Below are positions 1-6,681 of a stretch of 7,191 nucleotides of DNA, in pieces; within the stretch, counting starts at the first letter, position 1, and the number at the start of each line of letters is the position of its first letter. Source of the DNA: Chitinophagaceae bacterium (GTDB taxonomy: Bacteria > Bacteroidota > Bacteroidia > Chitinophagales > Chitinophagaceae); contig JAFMJX010000091.1 of NCBI GenBank assembly GCA_017853235.1, positions 1-7,191 of the forward strand, written 5' to 3'. Made by a program: the position numbers and the translations under genes. A model generated the notes under the pieces. It did no database searches. It was not told the origin of the DNA and was given only the letters and a program-made list of their open reading frames with translations.

Positions 1-939
1 TTTACTATGTTGGGTTATATCATACACAAGGTATCGGGGCTTCCTTATGATATTTACATTGAAAAAAATATTTTAAAGCCATTAGGAATGCAAGGCACTA
101 CTTATGAATTTAGCAAAGTGCCTAGTACTTTATTAGCCAATGGTTATAGATTTATAAATAATCAATGGAAGAAAGAAGCTTTATTGCATAATGGGATTTA
201 TGGTTCTATGGGGGGCATGATTACTTCTATTGATATGTTTAGCAAATATGTTGCCTTACATGAAATGGCGTGGCCAGCCCGAAATGATCAAGAAACATTT
301 CCTATTAAAAGAAGCACTATTAGAGAAATGCATCAGCCAGCCAAATTTATTTCATTGACCACGCCTTATACTTTTATGAGCGGAAGAAAATTAACAACTA
401 CAAATAGTTACATAGATGGATTAAATTGGATGAATGACAGCGAAAACAGAATTAGTATTGGGCATAGTGGCGGCCTTCCTGGATTTGGAAGCAATTGGCG
501 TTTTCTGCCTGAGTATGGAATTGGCGTTATTTTATTTGCAAATGTTACCTATGCGCCAACTTCTGTATTAAATATATCTATCTTGGATACTATTGTTCAA
601 TTAGCACAACTAAAACCTAGAACTGTTCCCGTGTCTCCCATTTTAACTCAAAGACAAAGTCAGCTTATTGAATCGCTTCAAAATTGGGAGCATGCGGCAC
701 CTATTTTTGCTATTAACTTTTTTGATGATTATCCTAAAGAAATTTTAGTTCAACAAACTAATGATTTATTGAGACAGGTAGGAAAAATTATTAAAATAAA
801 TCCAATGGAGGCCACTAATCAACTAAGAGGATTTTGTATTCTTGATGGTGAAAGAGGCCAGCTGAGATTATCTTTTACTTTGAGTCCTGAAAATCCAGCC
901 CTGATTCAAGAATACCATTTGACGAAAATCACTCCATAA
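1..939 (+). CDS. Class C beta-lactamase-like serine hydrolase, C-terminal part (5' truncated by window)
   Basis: The reading frame is open to the first base (codons ttt act before the ATG at 7), so this is the C-terminal part of a longer gene and the ATG at 7 is probably internal. The opening residues, LGYIIHKVSG followed by ILKPLGMQGTTYEF, match the region just after the YxN motif in the serine beta-lactamase/penicillin-binding protein superfamily (class C, Pfam Beta-lactamase). The third active-site motif is visible as H-S-G at residues 153-155 counted from the ATG (463-471), within GHSGGLPGFGSNW. The SxxK nucleophile motif and YxN must lie upstream of the window. Residues from about 205 form an additional C-terminal region after the catalytic domain; its family is uncertain. 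Such proteins are usually exported esterases, D-amino-acid peptidases or amidases rather than true antibiotic-hydrolysing enzymes, and the substrate cannot be read here. The gene ends 7 bp before a UbiA-like membrane protein gene, so co-transcription is likely. Confidence 0.88.
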   Translation, partial: FTMLGYIIHKVSGLPYDIYIEKNILKPLGMQGTTYEFSKVPSTLLANGYRFINNQWKKEALLHNGIYGSMGGMITSIDMFSKYVALHEMAWPARNDQETFPIKRSTIREMHQPAKFISLTTPYTFMSGRKLTTTNSYIDGLNWMNDSENRISIGHSGGLPGFGSNWRFLPEYGIGVILFANVTYAPTSVLNISILDTIVQLAQLKPRTVPVSPILTQRQSQLIESLQNWEHAAPIFAINFFDDYPKEILVQQTNDLLRQVGKIIKINPMEATNQLRGFCILDGERGQLRLSFTLSPENPALIQEYHLTKITP

Positions 940-946
940 TTATTTT

Positions 947-1861
947 ATGCAATTGAAAAGACGCCATCATTGGATGAATATCTTTTTATGGAGCAATCAT
1001 TTTTATGGATTTTGTGCAATGGCTTTAGCTTGTGAAACTTCATTTACACTTTTGCATCATTCCCTTTCATTGGCTCAATTGAGCTTTATTTATTTTGGCA
1101 CTCTTTTTTATTACACCTACGCTTATATCATTGCGTCACAAAAATCAATGAGTAGTGCCCGGTCCGCTTTTTATCAAAAAAATAAAAATTACTTAAACAT
1201 TCGACAATTCTTTTTAGCGGCTGTCATTTTATATCTTGCTTTTTTTGAATTAAAAATGGGCGCTATCATCCTAGCTTTGACGGGTACCCAACAATTTATT
1301 TTGTGCAGCGCCCTCGCTGTTTCTTTATTATACTATTCGCCAATAAAAATCAATCCTATAAAGGATTTGCGTCATTGGGGTATTTTAAAGAGTTTGAGTA
1401 TTGCATGGGTTTGGGTCATTGTTACATTGATCATACCATTACTCATGAACTCATCAATGGAGCAGTTAGGTAAAATATTTTTTATATTTTATTTTATTCA
1501 TATTTTCATTTTTATTTTAATACTTGCCCTATTATTTGATACTAAAGATGTAGAAAAAGATAGATTGCAATCCACGAAGACCATTGCATTGACGTTAGGA
1601 GTAAAAAAAATGATTCAACAAATAATTTATCCATTGTTGGCCTTCTATTTCTTCGTGATTGTACTCATGGCAAACAATTTTAGTCAATCTTTTGTATTTG
1701 TTTTTATTTCAAGCATCCCCATTGTGTATTTAATAATTCTTTGTCAGCGTATTCCAAAGCTGCATGATGTTCAACAAAATATTTTTTTTATTGACGGCGC
1801 TATTTTTTTAAAAACAATGTTAGGTATAGCACTAACTTATTTTTATGGAAGTCATACTTAA
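947..1861 (+). CDS. UbiA-like polytopic membrane protein (prenyltransferase superfamily, divergent)
   Basis: This is a 304-residue, very hydrophobic protein with about eight or nine predicted membrane segments. It resembles the UbiA superfamily of intramembrane prenyltransferases, which move an isoprenoid chain onto aromatic or other acceptors. The best evidence is an Asp-rich loop after a membrane helix: D198-T-K-D201-V-E-K-D205, followed by TKTIALTLGVKK. This matches the second DxxxD motif and its trailing (K)T-(L/I)-x-x-x-LG in the family. The first motif, NDxxDxxxD, expected after the second helix (about residues 45-70), is not recognisable; that stretch reads FGTLFYYTYAYI. The protein may therefore be a divergent or catalytically altered member. 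The ATG at 947 lies 7 bp after the upstream serine hydrolase stop with no Shine-Dalgarno sequence; Met10 is an alternative start. The last 30 bp overlap the convergent dioxygenase gene. Fold assignment is fairly likely; the enzymatic role is unknown. Confidence 0.72.
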   Translation: MQLKRRHHWMNIFLWSNHFYGFCAMALACETSFTLLHHSLSLAQLSFIYFGTLFYYTYAYIIASQKSMSSARSAFYQKNKNYLNIRQFFLAAVILYLAFFELKMGAIILALTGTQQFILCSALAVSLLYYSPIKINPIKDLRHWGILKSLSIAWVWVIVTLIIPLLMNSSMEQLGKIFFIFYFIHIFIFILILALLFDTKDVEKDRLQSTKTIALTLGVKKMIQQIIYPLLAFYFFVIVLMANNFSQSFVFVFISSIPIVYLIILCQRIPKLHDVQQNIFFIDGAIFLKTMLGIALTYFYGSHT

Positions 1862-2662
1862 CGAACCTGCTAGTAATTTATCATTGAACACATCAATTGA
1901 TTCGCCTTTATTTTGTAATCCTAAAGTATATATTAGAGGTAAATAATGATCTGGTGAAGGGATGGCCAATTTAAAAGCGCTTCCTTGTTCCTGATATTGT
2001 AAAAGTGGATTTAAATTACCTGAGCGCATGCATGAATTAATAGTGGCTCTTGCTTCTATTGCCCAATCATATCCGTAATCATCTTTATCAAAATTGGCCC
2101 AATCGATCATTCTTAAATTATGTATGATATTTCCGCTTCCAACCATCAAGACCCCTTTATTGCGTAGCTTTTTTAATTGTTGAGCTAATTCAAAGTGATA
2201 GATGGGGGGCTTTGTATAATCAATGCTTAATTGAATGACCGGAATATTGGCTTGAGGGTATAAATGCTTTATAACACTCCAAGCACCATGATCTAACCCC
2301 CATTTTTCATCTAATTCTACCATTTTTGGTTGCAATAATTCTTGTGTGTATGCGGCTAAACCTGGGTCCCCTTTTGCGGGATAGTTGACTTCATATAATG
2401 CAGGAGGAAAGCCCATAAAATCATGAATGGTTTTAGGCATTTCCATTGCAGTTACCTTGGTACCTTCGGTGAACCAATGAGCTGAAATGCAAAGAATTGC
2501 TGTAGGCGTTGGTATTGTTTGCGATACATTCCGAAAGCCTGCAACAAATTCATTTTCTTCAATGGCGTTCATGGGACTTCCATGTCCAAGAAATAAAGCG
2601 GGCATGGGATCACTTAAGTTTAAATCAGCTGCCCATCGAGATAAACCATTAAGAGTATTCAT
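1832..2662 (-). CDS. ygiD: YgiD/LigB-type extradiol ring-cleavage dioxygenase (4,5-DOPA dioxygenase homologue)
   Basis: This 276-residue protein aligns by eye almost end to end with E. coli YgiD (about 271 residues), a class III extradiol dioxygenase of the LigB/DODA superfamily that opens catechol rings such as DOPA in vitro. Shared landmarks are MPALFLGHGSPMN near the N-terminus, SAHWF, TIHDF-GFP-ALY, WG-DHG-W, PVIQLSID, GSGNIIHNLR, P-PDHYLPL and the final GSLSM-S-I. The likely metal ligands are H27, H62, H181 and H239. H125 in the DHG motif is the probable catalytic histidine. All are present, so the enzyme looks intact. It is probably cytoplasmic, with no signal peptide. The ATG at 2662 gives an N-terminal extension similar in length to E. 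coli YgiD, which supports this start. It diverges from the efflux operon across 76 bp and overlaps the UbiA-like gene tail to tail; its conserved C-terminus lies in the overlap. The physiological substrate is not known; a catecholic compound is the family-based expectation. Confidence 0.93.
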   Translation of the reverse strand: MNTLNGLSRWAADLNLSDPMPALFLGHGSPMNAIEENEFVAGFRNVSQTIPTPTAILCISAHWFTEGTKVTAMEMPKTIHDFMGFPPALYEVNYPAKGDPGLAAYTQELLQPKMVELDEKWGLDHGAWSVIKHLYPQANIPVIQLSIDYTKPPIYHFELAQQLKKLRNKGVLMVGSGNIIHNLRMIDWANFDKDDYGYDWAIEARATINSCMRSGNLNPLLQYQEQGSAFKLAIPSPDHYLPLIYTLGLQNKGESIDVFNDKLLAGSLSMTSIKIS

Positions 2663-2698
2663 CTATCAAAATTAATACAGAAAATCATGGTTTTGCAG

Positions 2699-2706
2699 TA
2701 ATTTTG
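2699..2706 (+). promoter_or_regulatory. Candidate Bacteroidota -7 promoter element for the efflux operon
   Basis: The bases taattttg fit the TAnnTTTG -7 consensus known for the primary sigma factor of Bacteroidota. The element lies 32 bp before the ATG of the adaptor gene inside the 76-bp divergent spacer, so transcription would start about 25-30 bp before the start codon. No convincing TTTG -33 element is seen at the usual distance, which lowers confidence. In this AT-rich DNA the match could be chance. Confidence 0.4.
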
Positions 2707-2738
2707 CCACTTCATTCGCAAATAAACATTTTAATAAA

Positions 2739-3776
2739 ATGGAGTCACAAAAAGTTAAAAAACAAGCTAATATCCGAAAAGTGGTGATTAGCGTCTTATT
2801 AGTAGTTGCCTTATATTTTGGAGGCCGAAAAGTGATGTTTTCACTAACCCATGAAACTACTGATAATGCTCAGGTAGAAACTTCTATAGTTCCAGTGATT
2901 ACCAGAATTGCAGGGTACGTAAAAACACTACAAGTAAAGGATTATGATTATGTGAAACAAAATCAATTATTAGTAGCGTTAGATGATGCCGAATTAAAAA
3001 TGCAATTAGAAGAACAAAAAGCTGATTTACAGCAATCTATGGCGGAAGTGTCTAATGCAAAAGCGCAATTAGAAAATGCGATTCTTTCTTTAAAAAACAA
3101 TAAAGGGGTTATTGACTTAAAAAATATCAGATTAAAAAAAGTAAGTGCTGATTTAAATCGTGATCAAAATTTATTTAAAGAACAAGCCATTACTAAAAAA
3201 CAATTAGAAGAAAGCGAGTATCAATTATCTGCCGCATCACAAGAAGCTGCAAACGCGGAAACTGAGTATGCTACAGCCAATAATAGAATTGCTGTTTTGA
3301 GAGAAAATGTAAACAGAGCTTTGGCGATGATTGACATCAAAAAAACTAAAATAAAAGAAACGGAACTTAAATTATCTTATACCTCCATTGTAGCTACAGG
3401 ATCTGGAAAAATTGGCAAGAAAAATATTGGAGTAGGTCAGTTTGTGCAAGCAGGAACTCCTTTGTTTTCTATTGTCAATGATAGTAGCTATTGGATTGTA
3501 GCAAATTTTAAAGAAAGTCAATTAGACGCTTTATATGAAGGTAAAAAAGTAAAAATAAGAATTGATGCTTTTCCTGATTTAGATATTGATGGCACTATAG
3601 AAAGTTTAAGTGAAGCTACTGGTGCAAAATTTTCATTATTGCCTCCCGATAACTCAAGTGGAAACTTTATTAAAGTAACACAACGTATTCCTGTAAAAAT
3701 TGCCATTCAACAACAAGCTGCACTTAAAAATAAATTAAGAGCAGGGATGAGTGTATTTATCACCGTTGACAAATAA
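2739..3776 (+). CDS. EmrA/HlyD-family periplasmic adaptor (membrane fusion protein) of an MFS tripartite pump
   Basis: This 345-residue protein is the adaptor linking the inner-membrane MFS transporter to a TolC-type channel. It has a short cytoplasmic N-terminus and one membrane anchor at about residues 14-29, with no lipobox cysteine. The family signature TTDNAQVE at 40-47 opens the first lipoyl half (to about 80). A long, charged, heptad-like coiled-coil hairpin spans about 83-210. The second lipoyl half, LSYTSIVATGSGKIGKKNIG onward, is at about 212-246, followed by a beta-barrel domain. LPPDNSSGNFIKVTQRIPVKI at 301-321 closely matches the EmrA-type signature LPP-N-tGN-vKVvQR-PV-I, which separates it from RND-type adaptors. 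The length is close to that of EmrA-like proteins. The ATG at 2739 follows an AT-rich leader without a Shine-Dalgarno sequence. It is the first gene of the operon, with the transporter gene only 5 bp downstream. Confidence 0.94.
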   Translation: MESQKVKKQANIRKVVISVLLVVALYFGGRKVMFSLTHETTDNAQVETSIVPVITRIAGYVKTLQVKDYDYVKQNQLLVALDDAELKMQLEEQKADLQQSMAEVSNAKAQLENAILSLKNNKGVIDLKNIRLKKVSADLNRDQNLFKEQAITKKQLEESEYQLSAASQEAANAETEYATANNRIAVLRENVNRALAMIDIKKTKIKETELKLSYTSIVATGSGKIGKKNIGVGQFVQAGTPLFSIVNDSSYWIVANFKESQLDALYEGKKVKIRIDAFPDLDIDGTIESLSEATGAKFSLLPPDNSSGNFIKVTQRIPVKIAIQQQAALKNKLRAGMSVFITVDK

Positions 3777-3781
3777 TATAC

Positions 3782-5359
3782 ATGGCAACGCCTAAAGGAT
3801 TCGCTCAAGCAATTATCGTAATTACTACTGTGTCAGCTGCTATTATGGAGTTGATAGATACTTCTATTGTGAATGTCGCACTCAACGATATTTCTGGAAG
3901 TTTAGGGGTGAGTATTGAAGATGTAAGTTGGGTGATTACTGCTTATGCCATTGCGAATGTGATCATCATCCCGCTCACAGGATTTTTGGCAGAATATTTT
4001 GGACGTAAAAATTATTATATCGTTTCCATGATCATATTTACGGCAGCTTCGTATTTATGTGGGCAATCCGATAGTTTAATTGAACTTATTATTTGGCGAT
4101 TTGTACAAGGAATTGGAGGCGGGGCTCTACTGTCCACTTCTCAAGCTATTTTGTTTGACGCTTTTGAACCCAAAGATCGTCCAATGGCGGCTGGCTTATT
4201 TGGAATGGGTATTGTTTTAGGTCCTACACTGGGTCCTACTTTAGGAGGTTGGATTATTGAACACAATAGTTGGCCACTCATATTTTTAATAAATATTCCC
4301 ATTGGGATTATTGCCACATTTTTAGCATTCACATTTATTGAGAAAAAGGAAGGAGAGGGCAAGGGGAAAGACGCTATTAAAATTGATTATACTGGTATCA
4401 TGTTATTGATGGCGGGTATTGGATGTTTGCAATATGTTTTAGAACGGGGAGAATCTGAAGAATGGTTTAACAGTGAAACCATTCGTTATTGTTCGGGTAT
4501 TGCATTGATTGGTTTGATTTCATTTGTTCTTTATGAATTAAACATCAAGCAACCAGCGGTCAATCTTAGGGTTTTAAAAAATAGAAATTTAGCTTTTACA
4601 ACTATATTCACTTTTGTAGCCGGATTTGGTTTATTTACTTCCGTTTTTGTTTATCCAGTGTTGGCACAGAGAGTCATGGGATTTACTGCTTTTGAAACAG
4701 GTATATCCTTGCTGCCACCTACTTTAGCGGGAGTCATCATGATGCCAATTATAGGAAAACTAATGAGTAAGGGGGTGACACCTATTCCTTTTGTGATAGT
4801 TGGATTTAGTTTATTTTCTGTGTATGCCTTTTATAGTGCGACGATGCCACCTGATGCTGGCAAATGGGATTTCTTTTGGCCTTTATTAATTAGAGCTTTT
4901 GGAATTTCAATGAGTCAATTGCCTTTAATCAATCAGGCTGTAGTAGGGTTGGCACCCAAGGATTATGCGTCCGGAATTTCTTTAAATAATATGATTCGTC
5001 AATTAGGGGGTGCTTTTGGAATTGCTATTGCTAATAATTATGTGGCTCAGCAATATTTCAAACATCGAACAAATTTGGTCTCTAATTTACCTGTTGGAAG
5101 TGCTCAATGGAATGATCGTGTGAATTCGATATCGCAAGGCATTATAGCAAAAACAGGAGATCTTCATGGTGCTACACAGCGTGCCTACAAAATGATTGAC
5201 ATGTCTGTGGATAGGCAAGCTTATTACTTGTCCTATTTAGATACTTTTAGACTAGTGGGTATCTTTTTTTTAGTGGTCATTCCATTAGTTATGTTTTTAA
5301 GAGTTAAAAAAACGACCGATCCTTCTGCAGCGGCTAAAGCTGCCGCAGAAGCACATTAA
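3782..5359 (+). CDS. DHA2-family MFS efflux transporter (EmrB/QacA type, 14 TM)
   Basis: This 525-residue inner-membrane protein is a proton-driven multidrug antiporter of the DHA2 (14-helix) branch of the major facilitator superfamily. Visible motifs are D1 in TM1 (ELIDTSIVNVAL, 23-34, with D26), motif A in the TM2-3 loop (GFLAEYFGRK, 67-76), motif B with R106 (RFVQGIGGG, 106-114) and motif C in TM5 (G-x8 leading to GPTLGPTLGG, 141-156). The later GISLNNMIRQLGGAFGIAIA segment (398-417) is typical of EmrB proteins. A non-membrane loop at about 421-485 precedes the last helix (about 490-506). The protein ends in an alanine-rich cytoplasmic tail (AAAKAAAEAH). The ATG at 3782 lies 5 bp after the adaptor stop, so the two are surely co-transcribed. 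The substrates cannot be predicted; the family exports hydrophobic drugs, uncouplers, fatty acids or bile-type compounds. The gene is intact with no missing key residue. Confidence 0.95.
   Translation: MATPKGFAQAIIVITTVSAAIMELIDTSIVNVALNDISGSLGVSIEDVSWVITAYAIANVIIIPLTGFLAEYFGRKNYYIVSMIIFTAASYLCGQSDSLIELIIWRFVQGIGGGALLSTSQAILFDAFEPKDRPMAAGLFGMGIVLGPTLGPTLGGWIIEHNSWPLIFLINIPIGIIATFLAFTFIEKKEGEGKGKDAIKIDYTGIMLLMAGIGCLQYVLERGESEEWFNSETIRYCSGIALIGLISFVLYELNIKQPAVNLRVLKNRNLAFTTIFTFVAGFGLFTSVFVYPVLAQRVMGFTAFETGISLLPPTLAGVIMMPIIGKLMSKGVTPIPFVIVGFSLFSVYAFYSATMPPDAGKWDFFWPLLIRAFGISMSQLPLINQAVVGLAPKDYASGISLNNMIRQLGGAFGIAIANNYVAQQYFKHRTNLVSNLPVGSAQWNDRVNSISQGIIAKTGDLHGATQRAYKMIDMSVDRQAYYLSYLDTFRLVGIFFLVVIPLVMFLRVKKTTDPSAAAKAAAEAH
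5324..5349 (+). other. GC-rich imperfect hairpin at the 3' end of the MFS gene
   Basis: The arms 5324-5334 (tctgcagcggc) and 5339-5349 (gctgccgcaga) face each other across a TAAA loop. As RNA they give ten pairs including one G-U, with a single A-C mismatch. The hairpin falls inside the codons for the alanine-rich C-terminal tail, 7 bp before the stop codon. No run of T follows, so it is not a standard intrinsic terminator. It may arise simply from the alternating Ala codons GCA/GCG/GCT/GCC, but such a stable structure is unusual in this AT-rich window. Confidence 0.5.
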
Positions 5360-5366
5360 ATAAGAC

Positions 5367-5382
5367 AAAAGCGAATGCTTTT
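5367..5382 (+). other. Small perfect hairpin in the 29-bp spacer before the tolC-like gene
   Basis: The sequence aaaagc-gaat-gctttt forms a perfect 6-bp stem with a 4-base loop, ending 6 bp before the ATG at 5389. It is followed by a run of A, not T, so it is unlikely to terminate transcription of the operon. Its place directly before the start codon means it could influence initiation of the channel gene or mRNA processing. Four of the six pairs are A-T, so the structure is weak alone. Confidence 0.4.
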
Positions 5383-5388
5383 AAAAAA

Positions 5389-6681
5389 ATGAGTATGAAA
5401 AAAATTATCGTAATGCTTTTGACGACCGTTGCCATTGTACAAAATGGGAATGCTCAAAATTTAGTCAATGGAGAGTTAAGAAATTTAATGTTACAGTCCT
5501 TAAGTAATTTTTCTAAAGTTAAGGAGGTACAACAATCGGTGCAATTGGCAGAGGACAGGCTCAAATTGGTTGAATTAAATCAATATCCTGATGTGACTTT
5601 AGATGCGAGTTACGCTTATGTTAAACCTAAAATTGAAGTAGCTTTTGGCGATAAAACATTTCAATTTGCTCCCGAACATAATGTGTCTGCAGCAGTAAAC
5701 GCTAATTACACTTTATTTGATTTTGGAAGATTAAAAGCCAATATAGAAAAATCAAAAAAAGAATTACAAACAGCACACCATGTAGCAGAGCAATTGAAAG
5801 TGAGTTTATTTACACAAATTAGCCAGGTATACTTTCAAGTGGTGTTTGCTAAAAAAGCCATTCAAATTCAAGATCAAGTTTTGCAATTGTTGAATGAAAA
5901 TAAATCCATATTAGAAGCACAATTAAAAAATGGCAATGCCATTCAATTGGATGTATTAACCATTCAATCCAAAATTGACAACGAAAACAATAAAAAAATT
6001 GATTTGGAAACTAACTTGCAAAAATTATTGAATTTATTAAATTATGCAACGGGTATTAATACCGTTAAAGAAGGAACACTTCAAATTTCGTTAAAAAAAT
6101 ACACTCTAGAGGAGGCTATACAAATGGCCGTTCAACATAATCCTACTTATGCGGTAGCTAAAGATAAAGTCGAGGTTTCAAAATCGGAAGTAGCAATAAG
6201 CAAGTTAGGGGAGAAGCCTTATGTGGGATTGAAAGCAAGTATGGGGTCTCGAAATGGATATTTACCTGCAATCAATGACCCAAGATTTAATTACAACGCT
6301 GGAATTGGATTTTCTTTACCCTTATTTAATGGCGGTAAAACTAAGCAACAAATTAAAATACAAGAACATAATTTGTCTTTATCTGAAACCAATGTAAGTT
6401 CATTACTTTCTGAATTAGAAAAAGACATTACAGCGGCCATGATTGATATTGAAAGCAATGAAAAAAGAATTAAAAATGCCGCCACTCAAATAGAGCAAGC
6501 GGCATTAGCACAAAAGTTAAGTGTTAGCAAGCTGAAGAATGGTACTGCTACTCCGTTAGAAATTACTTCAACTAATTCAGATTATCAACGAGCATTACTC
6601 AATCAGTTACAATACCAGTATCAATTATGCAATGCACAATTGGAATTGATAAAATTAACGGGTATCAACTTAATTGATTAA
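5389..6681 (+). CDS. TolC-family outer membrane efflux channel
   Basis: This 430-residue protein is the outer-membrane channel of the pump encoded by the two upstream genes. It starts with a Sec signal peptide: Lys4-Lys5, a hydrophobic core at about 6-17, and a probable cut after NGNA (residue 22). The mature part shows the family's internal duplication. A beta-strand plus helix start, YTLFDFGRLKANIEKSKKEL (107-126), is echoed by FSLPLFNGGKTKQQIKIQEH (308-327). KNGNAIQLDVLTIQSKI (180-196) is echoed by KNGTATPLEITSTNSDY (383-399). These are the outer-membrane strands and periplasmic coiled coils of the trimeric barrel. No lipobox cysteine is present. The start at 5389 or Met3 at 5395 would both give a workable signal peptide. 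The gene follows the MFS gene by 29 bp. Its stop shares TTAA with the convergent NIPSNAP gene stop. Confidence 0.93.
   Translation: MSMKKIIVMLLTTVAIVQNGNAQNLVNGELRNLMLQSLSNFSKVKEVQQSVQLAEDRLKLVELNQYPDVTLDASYAYVKPKIEVAFGDKTFQFAPEHNVSAAVNANYTLFDFGRLKANIEKSKKELQTAHHVAEQLKVSLFTQISQVYFQVVFAKKAIQIQDQVLQLLNENKSILEAQLKNGNAIQLDVLTIQSKIDNENNKKIDLETNLQKLLNLLNYATGINTVKEGTLQISLKKYTLEEAIQMAVQHNPTYAVAKDKVEVSKSEVAISKLGEKPYVGLKASMGSRNGYLPAINDPRFNYNAGIGFSLPLFNGGKTKQQIKIQEHNLSLSETNVSSLLSELEKDITAAMIDIESNEKRIKNAATQIEQAALAQKLSVSKLKNGTATPLEITSTNSDYQRALLNQLQYQYQLCNAQLELIKLTGINLID

Noticed and set aside
2667..2674. TAnnTTTG match on the minus strand as a firm ygiD promoter
   Set aside because: It sits 4 bp from the ATG and lacks a -33 element, so it is kept only as part of the divergent-region finding and not listed as a feature.
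2487..2675. Open frame of 62 codons on the plus strand opposite the start of ygiD
   Set aside because: It lies antisense to the strongly conserved N-terminal half of ygiD and has no family resemblance or start context; it is a shadow frame.
4220..4243. Near-tandem 12-base repeat ggtcctacactg / ggtcctacttta
   Set aside because: It encodes the repeated GPTL of conserved MFS motif C (GPxxGPxxGG) and reflects protein constraint, not a DNA element.
4141..4362. Open frame of 73 codons on the minus strand inside the MFS gene
   Set aside because: It is wholly antisense to conserved MFS motif C and neighbours and has no recognisable protein features. The same applies to minus-strand frames at 3518-3706 and 6291-6485.
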